From Qaidamihabitans albus (GTDB taxonomy: Bacteria > Actinomycetota > Actinomycetes > Mycobacteriales > Pseudonocardiaceae), in contig NZ_JAEHOB010000017.1 in assembly GCF_016464705.1 (NCBI RefSeq), positions 63,126 to 127,125 of the forward strand: a stretch of 64,000 nucleotides of DNA. The letters run 5' to 3'. The notes under the pieces are model-generated. The model saw only the letters and a list, made by a program, of their open reading frames with translations, was not told the origin of the DNA and made no database searches. The translations under genes and the position numbers were made by a program. Position 1 is the first letter of the stretch. Each line of letters opens with the position of its first letter. Below, one piece after another: positions 7,907 to 15,109 of this stretch.

Positions 7907-8599
7907 TCAGCCGGCCAGCGCGAAGCCGGCCGCCGCCTCCGCGTGCAGCCGGGCGCTCGGCAACAACGGGATGGCGGTGTCCTTGTCGGTGATCAGCAGC
8001 TCGATCTCGGTGCAGCCGAGTATGACGGCCTCGGCGCCCTGGGCGGCCAGGCCGGCGATCGTCCGTACATAGGCGTCCCTGGACGAGGGCCGCAGCACCC
8101 CGCGCACCAGCTCCTCGAAGATCACCCGATGGACCAGCTCGCGCTCATCGCGGCCGGGGACGACCACCTCGAAGCCGTGCCCGGCCAGCCGGTCCCGGTA
8201 GAAGGACTCCTCCATGGTGAAGCGGGTGCCCAGCAGGCCGACCTTACGCATCCCCCTGGCGCTGACCTCGGCGCCCACGGCATCGGCGACGTGCAGCACG
8301 GGGACGCTCGCCGCCCGTTCCACCTCGTCGTTCACCCGGCTGAAGGTGTTGCTGCAGATAAGCAGCAGTTCGGCCCCCATGGCCTCCAGCCTGACGCCCG
8401 CGCCGGCGAGCAGCTCGCCCACCTCGTCCCACCGGCCGGCGAAGATGAGGTCTTCGACGGTCGTGTAGTCGACCGACCAGATCAGGCTGTTGGCGGAATG
8501 GCTGCCGCCGAGGCGCTCGCGCACCCGCTGATTGATGATCTGGTAGTAAATGACCGTCGATTCCCAGCTTAATCCGCCGATCAGACCGATAGTACGCAT
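7907..8599 (-). CDS. Aspartate/glutamate racemase family protein
   Basis: 230 aa with the two catalytic cysteines of cofactor-independent racemases: Cys82 in LLICSNTFSRV and Cys196 in VILGCTEIELL. The N-terminal GLIGGLSWESTVIYY is typical of the YgeA/aspartate racemase subgroup. It would interconvert L- and D-Asp or L- and D-Glu, or a related amino acid. D-Glu is a stem-peptide residue, so a racemase within a cell-wall island is suggestive. It reads opposite to vanY and ddl and has its own upstream region (8600-8800). Confidence 0.8.
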   Translation of the reverse strand: MRTIGLIGGLSWESTVIYYQIINQRVRERLGGSHSANSLIWSVDYTTVEDLIFAGRWDEVGELLAGAGVRLEAMGAELLLICSNTFSRVNDEVERAASVPVLHVADAVGAEVSARGMRKVGLLGTRFTMEESFYRDRLAGHGFEVVVPGRDERELVHRVIFEELVRGVLRPSSRDAYVRTIAGLAAQGAEAVILGCTEIELLITDKDTAIPLLPSARLHAEAAAGFALAG

Positions 8600-9013
8600 G
8601 GCTCTCCGTCCGTTACCGTCTCGGCAGGTTAGACGGAGCCCTTATTCATTTCGCAGACCAAAAACTGTCCATTCGGCCGACGCTGGCTGAGCACTTTTTG
8701 GTCAGGAAGCGATCTGTCAAATGGACCGTCAAGGACTCTACGGTGCTCCGGTCCAACGAAGGTCACTATCCGGGCAAAGGAAGTTCCCGTTGAAGAGCAA
8801 GAGCACCGGCGTGATGGGTATGTGCTGCTGGCCATGCTGGACGGTCGCACGCTCGCTCAGGAGGTACACCGCAGCGCAGCCGGTCGCAGGTCTGCCCTCG
8901 GATGAGTGCTGCTCCCGGGATGACCAGAAATTGAACAGTGAATGGTCTGGCAATCGATCGGCCGGACATCCAACACTCCCCGGGTTGGCTTTGGCGAGGA
9001 AGGTTGAACGATC
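8600..9013. other. Divergent promoter region between racemase and ddl
   Basis: 414 bp without a convincing gene. A 9-bp inverted repeat GACCAAAAA/TTTTTGGTC lies at 8656-8664 and 8695-8703, close to the racemase start, and could be an operator or weak terminator. A short plus-strand frame ending near 8903 (containing RDGYVLLAMLDGRTLAQE) has no start or ribosome site and may be debris of a lost gene. ddl has a good ribosome site (AGGAAGG, 8998-9004). Confidence 0.45.
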
Positions 9014-9970
9014 ATGACTGAACGCCTGCGCGTAGCTGTGCTGGCAGGCGGACCATCTGCGGAGCATGAGGTTTCGCTCCAGTCGGGGCAGGCGGTGCTC
9101 GACGCGCTGCCGAAGGAGCGGTACGAGCCCATGCCCGTCGTCATCGACCGGCAGGGCAGATGGTCGCTGGAGCTGCGCCGGGGCGTCGTGGACGTGGTCT
9201 TCCCCGTGTTGCACGGCCCGTACGGAGAGGACGGCGTCGTCCAGGGTCACCTGGAGACGCTGGGCCTGCCGTACGTGGGCTGCGGCGTCCTGGCCTCGGC
9301 CGTGGCGATGGACAAGACCGCGATGCGGCGGGCGTTCCTGGCGGACGGCATCCCGATCACCCCGCACGTCTGGTTCACCGAGCACGACTGGCGCACCACG
9401 ACCGATCGATGGGGCCTGGTGAAGTCGCTCGACTGGCCGATGTACGTCAAACCGGCCAACATGGGCTCCTCCATCGGCATCTCCCGCGTCACCTCCATGG
9501 AGGAACTGCACACGGGCGTCGAGCTGGCCGTCGGCTACGACCGGGTGGTCGTCGTCGAGCAGGGCATCATCGCCCGCGAGCTGATCTGTGGCGTGCTCGG
9601 CGACCATGACACCCCCGATGCCTCGGTCACCGGCGAGCTCAATGTCCACGGCGACTGGCTCGACTACGAGGCGAAATACCTCAGCCACTCTGAAATCGCC
9701 ACTATTCCCGCCGCGCTGCCCGAGCGGATCGCCGAGGAGGTGCGCGAGCTGTCCCTGCGCGCTTACCGGGCGATCGGCGGCTACGGCCTCGCCCGGGTGG
9801 ACTTCCTCTACGAGGAGCACACAGGCAACCTGCACGTGCTGGAGATCAACACCATGCCTGGCTTCACCCCTCGTTCCGTCTATGCCAGGGCCTGGGAAGC
9901 CAGCGGGCTCTCGTACCCGGACCTGGTGGACCGTCTCATCAATCTGGCACTCGCGAGGAGCGGCGCGTGA
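9014..9970 (+). CDS. ddl: D-alanine-D-alanine ligase, second copy type
   Basis: 318 aa, ATP-grasp fold. Family signatures are GGPSAEHEVSLQSG (N-terminal), FPVLHGPYGEDGVVQG, the glycine-rich VKPANMGSSIGIS loop, omega-loop DYEAKYLS, and metal-binding LEINTMPGFT. In characterised ligases the Tyr of EAKY (Tyr216 in E. coli DdlB) directs dipeptide synthesis; depsipeptide (D-Lac) ligases replace this region. Its retention predicts D-Ala-D-Ala, not D-Ala-D-Lac, as product. Its GTGA overlap with murF suggests coordinated production of the MurF substrate. Given its location in an island, a chromosomal housekeeping ddl probably exists elsewhere. D-Ser specificity cannot be excluded. Confidence 0.88.
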   Translation: MTERLRVAVLAGGPSAEHEVSLQSGQAVLDALPKERYEPMPVVIDRQGRWSLELRRGVVDVVFPVLHGPYGEDGVVQGHLETLGLPYVGCGVLASAVAMDKTAMRRAFLADGIPITPHVWFTEHDWRTTTDRWGLVKSLDWPMYVKPANMGSSIGISRVTSMEELHTGVELAVGYDRVVVVEQGIIARELICGVLGDHDTPDASVTGELNVHGDWLDYEAKYLSHSEIATIPAALPERIAEEVRELSLRAYRAIGGYGLARVDFLYEEHTGNLHVLEINTMPGFTPRSVYARAWEASGLSYPDLVDRLINLALARSGA

Positions 9971-11340
9971 TCCCGATGACGCTGGCCGAGATCGCCCACG
10001 TCCTGGACGCGAGTCTGGAAGGCGTGCCCGACCCGGAGGCGCTGGTGACGGGGCCCTCGGCGGTCGATTCGCGCGAGGTGGCGCCTGGCGGCCTGTTCGC
10101 CGCGACGGTCGGCGTCCGGGTTGACGGTCACGACTACGCGGGCAAGGCCGTCGCCGGCGGCGCCGTGGCCGTGCTGGCTTCCCGCCCCGTCGGGGTGCCC
10201 GCGATCGTGCTGGACGACGTGCAGGCAGCACTCGGCGTGCTGGCCGGGCACGTGCTCGCACGTCTCGACTGCACGGTGATCGCCCTGACCGGCTCCGTGG
10301 GCAAGACCACGACCAAAGACCTGCTGGCCCAGATACTCGAACTGCGTGCGCCGACGGTCTCGACCGACCGCTCGTTCAACAACGAGCTCGGGCTGCCACT
10401 CACCGTGTTGCGGGCCGATCCCGGGACCCGGTACCTGGTGCTGGAGATGGGCGCGGGCAGGAAGGGTGACTTGGCGTACCTGACCGGGATCGCGCCACCG
10501 CAGGTGAGCCTGGTACTCAACGTCGGCGCCGCGCACGTGTCGCGCATAGGCGGCGGGCTGGCGGATGTGGCCGAGGCCAAGGGGGAGTTGGTGGAGGCGC
10601 TGACGCCCGATGGGTATGCGCTGCTCAACGCCGACGACCCGTACGTTGTGAGCATGGCGGCGCGCACCAAGGCCCGGATCGTGCTGTACGGCAGGTCGCC
10701 GGGCGCCAGTGTGCGGGCCGAGGAGGTATGCCTGGGCGACAGGGCCCGGCCCGCGTTCGACCTGGTCACACCCTCGGGTCGGGCCCGGGTCGCACTCGAT
10801 CTCATCGGCGAGCACCAGGTGGCCAACGCGCTGGGCGCCGCCGCGGCCGCCGCCACGCTGGGGCTGTCCACCGACGAGATCGCCGCTGGGCTGAACGGGG
10901 CCAGGGGCCGCTCATCGGGCCGCTTCGAGATCACCGAGCGGCCCGACGGCGTCACCGTCGTCAACGACGCCTACAACGCCAACCCGGAATCCATGCGAGC
11001 CGGGCTGCACGCGTTCAGGGCATTGGCCGGTGGCCGCCGCACTATCGCGGTGCTCGGAGCGATGGGGCAGCAGGCCGACGCCTCGCGGGCGCGGCACGAG
11101 CAGGTGGGCCGGCTGGTGGCCGAGCTCGGCATCGACGTGCTGATCGCAGTCGGCGAAGGCGACCCACGGGCCATGGCACGAGAGGCGTCTGGCGCGGAGG
11201 TCGAGGTGCACGCAGTCGAGGACGTGGCCGGCGCTGTCAGGGTGGCCACTGAGCTGATCGCGCCGGGAGACGTGGTGTTCGTCAAGGCGTCCAGCGAGTA
11301 CGGGCTGGGCGTCTGCGCGCGTGAGCTGGCCGCATATTGA
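9967..11340 (+). CDS. murF: UDP-MurNAc-tripeptide:D-Ala-D-Ala ligase (MurF-like)
   Basis: 457 aa starting at GTG 9967, overlapping the ddl stop (GTGA). The MurF N-terminal domain (VDSREVAPGGLFAA, 33-46) is followed by the ATPase core with P-loop TGSVGKTTTKD (108-118), SFNNELGLPLT and LEMGAG, then the C-terminal ligase domain with DAYNANPESMRA and VLGAMGQQ. It adds the dipeptide made by Ddl to UDP-MurNAc-tripeptide in the cytoplasm. Extra ddl-murF pairs next to van genes are known from glycopeptide producers (MurF2). The housekeeping murF normally lies in the dcw cluster, which is not in this window. Confidence 0.88.
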   Translation: MIPMTLAEIAHVLDASLEGVPDPEALVTGPSAVDSREVAPGGLFAATVGVRVDGHDYAGKAVAGGAVAVLASRPVGVPAIVLDDVQAALGVLAGHVLARLDCTVIALTGSVGKTTTKDLLAQILELRAPTVSTDRSFNNELGLPLTVLRADPGTRYLVLEMGAGRKGDLAYLTGIAPPQVSLVLNVGAAHVSRIGGGLADVAEAKGELVEALTPDGYALLNADDPYVVSMAARTKARIVLYGRSPGASVRAEEVCLGDRARPAFDLVTPSGRARVALDLIGEHQVANALGAAAAAATLGLSTDEIAAGLNGARGRSSGRFEITERPDGVTVVNDAYNANPESMRAGLHAFRALAGGRRTIAVLGAMGQQADASRARHEQVGRLVAELGIDVLIAVGEGDPRAMAREASGAEVEVHAVEDVAGAVRVATELIAPGDVVFVKASSEYGLGVCARELAAY

Positions 11341-11489
11341 GAGGCGTCACCTGCGGCAAAACGCGGCCGATCGAAGCTGTCTGTGTCCTGATCTTGCCTG
11401 CGATTTTGGTGGGGGCGAGCAATTCCGTTGCTAGGGACGAACGGCATGACCAGCCACCAGGCCGCCACACATTGGTGCTCTCACGACAA
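11341..11489. other. Spacer after murF
   Basis: About 150 bp without a recognisable gene or clear terminator, leading into the recombinase-like remnant. Confidence 0.4.
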
Positions 11490-11760
11490 ATCTCGGCATC
11501 CGTGCTCACGCATAAGCTCACGAGAAAAAACGAACTGGAAGCCCAGAAAACCGCCACGCTGGCCGCTGTCGCCGAGCTGGACATCGCCGACGAGGCTGAG
11601 CCCGGACGGCCCCAGCGCCGAGGACGCCGCGCTACTGGACGCCCTGCCCTATCTGCCCACGCTGCACGACGACAGCGACGAAGTAACCACGACCATCAGG
11701 CTCCCCGCCGACGAACTACCCCAGATCGCCCACGCGGCAGAAAGGATCACCGAAGTCATA
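11490..11760 (+). pseudogene. Remnant resembling the C-terminal end of a large serine recombinase
   Basis: Two frames join near 11602: LTRKNELEAQKTATLAAVAEL (about 11511-11600) and then AEDAALLDALPYL...EVTTTIRLPADELPQIA (about 11605-11745). Together they resemble the coiled-coil and tail of actinobacterial large serine recombinases, where an Lys/Arg/Glu-rich helix precedes a LLDALP motif. The catalytic and zinc-ribbon domains are absent. The position, about 60 bp inside the right att copy, is where an integrase gene would be expected. Weak similarity judged by eye only. Confidence 0.35.
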
Positions 11761-11815
11761 CCATCGACAAGAAACGCCTCCCAGACGGCAGGCGGAGCTT
11801 GTGTAGATGCTGTAC

Positions 11816-11860
11816 GTGCCCCCGGTGCGACTCGAACGCACACTGGACGGATTTTGAGTC
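11816..11860. repeat. attR-like copy within the tRNA gene
   Basis: The right copy of the 45-bp direct repeat, identical to 1288-1332. It covers the anticodon arm, variable loop, T-arm and 3' acceptor strand, so integration regenerated a complete tRNA at this side. Confidence 0.8.
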
Positions 11861-11890
11861 CGCTGCCTCTGCCGATTGGGCTACGGGGGC
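11817..11890 (-). tRNA. tRNA-Leu (anticodon CAA), short variable loop
   Basis: The complement folds as a 74-nt tRNA: acceptor stem GCCCCCG/CGGGGGC, discriminator A, T-arm GTGCG-TTCGAGT-CGCAC, and anticodon stem GCGGA/TCCGT with loop CTCAAAA, giving anticodon CAA for UUG (Leu). CCA is not encoded. The variable loop is only 5 nt (CCAGT), whereas bacterial tRNA-Leu is normally class II with a long variable arm. A leucine tRNA lies next to pdtaR in M. tuberculosis as well. This is the integration target of the island. Confidence 0.85.
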
Positions 11891-12083
11891 GGTGCGCACA
11901 GACTGTACTCGGCTGTGACCGCGTGGCGTCATCGGGGCTACCACGGAAACGCTGGTCGGGTCGCATCGACGCGTCGCTCACGGAACGTGGTGAACGCCAT
12001 CTATCCGTGCCCGCCGTTGCCGGTAACCTCTGAGTAGCGGCACGCCGCGCCATCCGACCCGTCGATCGCCCAGGAGGACCCCG

Positions 12084-12698
12084 GTGACCGAAGCGGCTAC
12101 CGAGGCCAACGGTGCTGTCACCGCGCCACAGCGCAGAGTGCTCGTTGCCGAAGATGAAGCGCTGATCAGGCTGGACCTCGTCGAGATGTTGCGTGAAGAG
12201 GGTTACCAGGTGGTCGGTGAGGCCGGTGACGGCGAAGAGGCGATCAAGCTCGCCACCGAGCTCGAGCCCGACCTGGTGATCCTCGACGTCAAGATGCCCA
12301 AGCTCGACGGTATCGAGGCGGCCGCCAAGATCACCGGTGACCGGGTGGCGCCGGTCGTCATCCTGACCGCCTTCAGCCAGCGCGAGCTCGTCGAGCGCGC
12401 CCGCGAGGCCGGCACCATGGCGTACCTGGTGAAGCCGTTCGCCAAGCGTGACCTCGTGCCCGCCATCGAGCTGGCCGTCAGCCGCTTCGCGGAGCTGCAG
12501 GCACTGGAGTCCGAGGTCGCCGGGCTGACCGACCGGCTCGAGACGCGCAAGGTGATCGACCGCGCCAAGGGGCTGCTGATGACCTCCCAGGGTCTCACCG
12601 AACCGGACGCCTTCCGCTGGATCCAGCGCACCGCGATGGACCGCCGGACCACGATGAAGGCGGTCGCCGAGGCCGTGATCGACGGCATAGGCCAGTAG
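12084..12698 (+). CDS. pdtaR: ANTAR-domain response regulator PdtaR
   Basis: 204 aa from GTG 12084 with ribosome site AGGAGGA at 12072-12078. The receiver domain (about 18-135) has phospho-acceptor Asp in DLVILDVKMPKLDGI and Lys in LVKPFAKRDL. The C-terminal ANTAR domain (about 140-200; LETRKVIDRAKGLLM, GLTEPDAFRWIQ) binds paired hairpins in RNA and antiterminates transcription. It matches Rv1626 of M. tuberculosis, partner of the kinase PdtaS, which is not in this window. It marks the resumption of conserved backbone to the right of the island. Confidence 0.9.
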   Translation: MTEAATEANGAVTAPQRRVLVAEDEALIRLDLVEMLREEGYQVVGEAGDGEEAIKLATELEPDLVILDVKMPKLDGIEAAAKITGDRVAPVVILTAFSQRELVERAREAGTMAYLVKPFAKRDLVPAIELAVSRFAELQALESEVAGLTDRLETRKVIDRAKGLLMTSQGLTEPDAFRWIQRTAMDRRTTMKAVAEAVIDGIGQ

Positions 12699-12826
12699 CG
12701 CCCTTCAGTTTTGCGCCACAACTGGGGGTTGTGGTGGTGGCCGGAAAGCTGTTGGACGAGGGGTGCGCCGGCGCGGTTTGCTCTCGATGGCGGGCCGATC
12801 AGGCCCGGGGGACAACTGGAGGAACC

Positions 12827-13651
12827 ATGCAGACCTCGCAGACTTCGCAAGCCCCGGCGGCGATCAAGGGCGTTGCCGCGGGAGTCCCGTTCGTGGCGCT
12901 TCCGCCGCGGAACGGCACCGGGCCCGCGCCACTCGTGATCACCTGGCACCTGATGGACCCGCCCTGCACCGAGGACGCGATGGCGGCCGCGCTGCCACTG
13001 GCCGACGTGCCGGCGTGGCGGGTCCACCTCGGCCTCCCGTTCTTCGGCAGCAGGATGCCGGAGGGCGGCTTCGAGGCGATCTTCGGCCTGGCCGCCGAGG
13101 ACTACGTGCAGAAGCTCTTCGAGCCCGTCGTCACCCAGGCCGCCCGCGAGTTCCCCGCGGCACTGGCGGAACTCCGGACGAAACTATCCATTGCGGAGGG
13201 ACCGGTGACCGTCGTGGGCGGTTCGGCGGGCGGTGCGGTCGCGCTGCTCCTCCTCGCGGAGACCGGTCTGGACCTCGGCGCGGCCGCGCTGATCAGCCCG
13301 GTCGTGCAGCTCGGCCCTGTGGTCGCCGCGGGCGAGCGCGAGCACGGCGTGATCTATCCCTGGACCGAGACTTCGCGTGCCGTGGCCGACCGGTTCGACT
13401 TCGTGCGGCGCGCCGGGGAACTTCCGGACGTCCCGCTGCTCGTGGTCTCGGGAGCGGACGACGACATCGCCTTCCGCGAGCCGGCGCGGCTGCTCTGCGA
13501 GCGACTCGGGGAGCGGGCGATGCTGGCGACGATCGAGGGCATGGGACACGGCATCGCCGAGCCGCCCGGCGTGGAACCCGCGCCACAGACACCGCAGGCG
13601 GCCGAGGTCGACACCCGTATCACCGGGTGGCTGCGGGGACAACCGGCCTGA
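12827..13651 (+). CDS. Alpha/beta-hydrolase
   Basis: 274 aa from ATG 12827 behind CTGGAGGAACC; the frame extends upstream but without a better start. The nucleophile elbow is VVGGSAGGAVALL (Gly-x-Ser-x-Gly), the acid is probably in SGADDDIAF and the base His in EGMGHGIAE, in the expected order. The N-terminal PLVITWHLMDPP would be the oxyanion region. It is probably a cytoplasmic esterase or lipase-like enzyme; substrate unknown. It converges with the LysR gene, and the two coding regions overlap by 32 nt at their 3' ends. Confidence 0.75.
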   Translation: MQTSQTSQAPAAIKGVAAGVPFVALPPRNGTGPAPLVITWHLMDPPCTEDAMAAALPLADVPAWRVHLGLPFFGSRMPEGGFEAIFGLAAEDYVQKLFEPVVTQAAREFPAALAELRTKLSIAEGPVTVVGGSAGGAVALLLLAETGLDLGAAALISPVVQLGPVVAAGEREHGVIYPWTETSRAVADRFDFVRRAGELPDVPLLVVSGADDDIAFREPARLLCERLGERAMLATIEGMGHGIAEPPGVEPAPQTPQAAEVDTRITGWLRGQPA

Positions 13652-14594
13652 TCCCGTCCACGTCGGGCACCCAGGCGTGCTCTGGATCGTGCTCGCACCA
13701 GCCCTCCGCCCGGCTCACCCGGTCCAGCAGGGCCAGCAGCCCGCGGAGGGCGCGCCGCTCGGCACCCCGGCGCCACACCACCGACCACGGGTAGAGGGGC
13801 ACCGGCTCGAACGGCAGCACCCGCAGCGTCAGGTCGTGCGGCAGATCCATGTCGGCGCCCACCAGCGTGACCCGCTGCCTGCCGTACCGCGCCTGCTCCA
13901 GCGTGTGCCGCAGGCCGTAACTCGTTCCGGTGAAATCGAGGGGCACGTCGAACGCTTGACCGAGCCGTTCGAGATAGCTCCGGAACTCGCCCGGGCCCCG
14001 CAGCGACGGCAGCCACAGCGCCTCCGTGCGGAGATCCGCCAGGCGAACCGCCTCGCCCGCGGCCAGCGGGTGCTCGGGTGGTAGGAGCGCCACCAGCGGT
14101 TCGAGCCGGACCAGCCGGTGCTCGACCTCGGCGGGCAGCGGCCGTCCGAGATCGCGCACGCGGCCGAACGCCACATCGATCTCGTCGGCCAGCAGCGCGT
14201 CGACCGCCGGCCCGAGCCCGCCCCGCGCGTCCCGCTCGACCCGGAGGACCGGATCGTGCTCGGCGAGACGGCGCAGCAGAAACGTCGGCGACAACCGGTG
14301 GTCGATCACGTCGAGCCGGAGCGGCCGGTCGTCACCGGGGTCCATCGCGGCGAGCGCCGCGTCGGCCACCCGCACGACTTCGCGCGCGTGCGGCAGGAAC
14401 CGTTCGCCGTCGGCGGTCAGCTCGACGGCTCGGTTCGTCCGCAGGAACAGCGGCACGGACAGCGTGTCCTCGAGCCTCCGGATCCGTTTCGACAGCGCCT
14501 GCTGGGTCAGGTACAGCCGCTCCGCCGCCCGGCTGAAGTTCCGCAGCTCGGCGGTGACCACGAACGCGCGTACCTGCGCCAGGTCGAGATCCAC
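13620..14594 (-). CDS. LysR-family transcriptional regulator
   Basis: 324 aa. The N-terminal winged helix (1-60) has the typical AFVVTAELRNFSRAAERLYLTQQALSKRIRRLE. The effector-binding domain (about 90-295) has two periplasmic-binding-protein-like halves. It reads away from the thioesterase gene and tail-to-tail with the hydrolase, which it may or may not control. The inducer cannot be inferred. Confidence 0.85.
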   Translation of the reverse strand: MDLDLAQVRAFVVTAELRNFSRAAERLYLTQQALSKRIRRLEDTLSVPLFLRTNRAVELTADGERFLPHAREVVRVADAALAAMDPGDDRPLRLDVIDHRLSPTFLLRRLAEHDPVLRVERDARGGLGPAVDALLADEIDVAFGRVRDLGRPLPAEVEHRLVRLEPLVALLPPEHPLAAGEAVRLADLRTEALWLPSLRGPGEFRSYLERLGQAFDVPLDFTGTSYGLRHTLEQARYGRQRVTLVGADMDLPHDLTLRVLPFEPVPLYPWSVVWRRGAERRALRGLLALLDRVSRAEGWCEHDPEHAWVPDVDGIRPVVPAATR

Positions 14595-14603
14595 GCCATC
14601 ACG

Positions 14604-15047
14604 CTACGCGCCGGGCGGCTTGTCCCGGACGATGCAGGTGAGCCGGGCCGTGCAGGTCCGCCTGCCGGACTCGTCGGTGATGACGATCTCCGCGGTGATG
14701 GTGCCGCGGCCCACGTGCAGGGGGGTGGCCACGCCGGTCACGTACCCGGCCCGCACCGCGCGGTGATGCGTGCAGGACAGTTCGAGCCCCATCGCGGCGC
14801 GCCCGGCACCAGCGTTGAGCGCAGCCACCGTGGATCCCAGGGCCTCGGCCATGACCGCGTTGGCGCCGCCGTGCAGCAGCCCGTACGGCTGGAGGTTGCC
14901 CTCGACCGGCATCGTGCCCACGACTCGTCCGGGGCTCAGCTCGGTGAAGGACAGCCCCACCTTGCCGTTGAGTTGCTGGTCCGCGACCTGCGGATTGATG
15001 CCCGCCAGCTGCTCGCGGATCTCCGCTTCCGACACGTGCTCGGTCAC
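14604..15047 (-). CDS. Hotdog-fold thioesterase, PaaI-like
   Basis: 147 aa with the PaaI/4HBT core: QPYGLLHGGANAVMAEALGS contains the HGG motif and the catalytic acidic residue on the following helix; GLELSCTHHRAVRAG is the conserved central strand. It is expected to hydrolyse acyl- or phenylacyl-CoA thioesters. It lies divergent from polA with 62 bp between starts, and 9 bp upstream of the LysR start on the same strand. Confidence 0.8.
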   Translation of the reverse strand: MTEHVSEAEIREQLAGINPQVADQQLNGKVGLSFTELSPGRVVGTMPVEGNLQPYGLLHGGANAVMAEALGSTVAALNAGAGRAAMGLELSCTHHRAVRAGYVTGVATPLHVGRGTITAEIVITDESGRRTCTARLTCIVRDKPPGA

Positions 15048-15109
15048 TCACTGCTCCTAGTCCGGTACGACAGGCGGGACTGTCAGGGCCTCACCCTAGA
15101 CTCGCTCCC

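Larger units (their letters stand above)
1288..11860. mobile_element. tRNA-integrated genomic island carrying a VanRS/VanY/Ddl/MurF module
   Basis: The two ends carry an identical 45-bp sequence (1288-1332 and 11816-11860), which is the anticodon-to-3' end part of the tRNA gene at 11817-11890. The intact tRNA sits at the right end and the truncated copy at the left, as expected when a phage-type or ICE-type integrase inserts at a tRNA 3' end. Between them lie a broken accessory gene, vanS, vanR, vanY, an ATPase, a racemase, ddl and murF. The flanking right-hand gene (pdtaR) belongs to the conserved actinobacterial backbone. No intact integrase remains, although a recombinase-like remnant lies at 11490-11760, so the element looks fixed in place. 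Confidence 0.75.

Noticed and set aside
8786-8905. Short frame containing RDGYVLLAMLDGRTLAQE as a PqqD-like peptide chaperone
   Set aside because: No start codon with ribosome site, too short, and no partner enzymes for a peptide natural product.
3412-11340. vanH, vanA or vanX genes within the island
   Set aside because: No D-lactate dehydrogenase, VanX-type dipeptidase or VanA-type ligase signature is present; the ligase is D-Ala-D-Ala type.
11337-12033. Two long plus-strand frames across the tRNA as intact genes
   Set aside because: They run through the tRNA and lack start signals; only the 11490-11760 part has protein-like content, and it changes frame.
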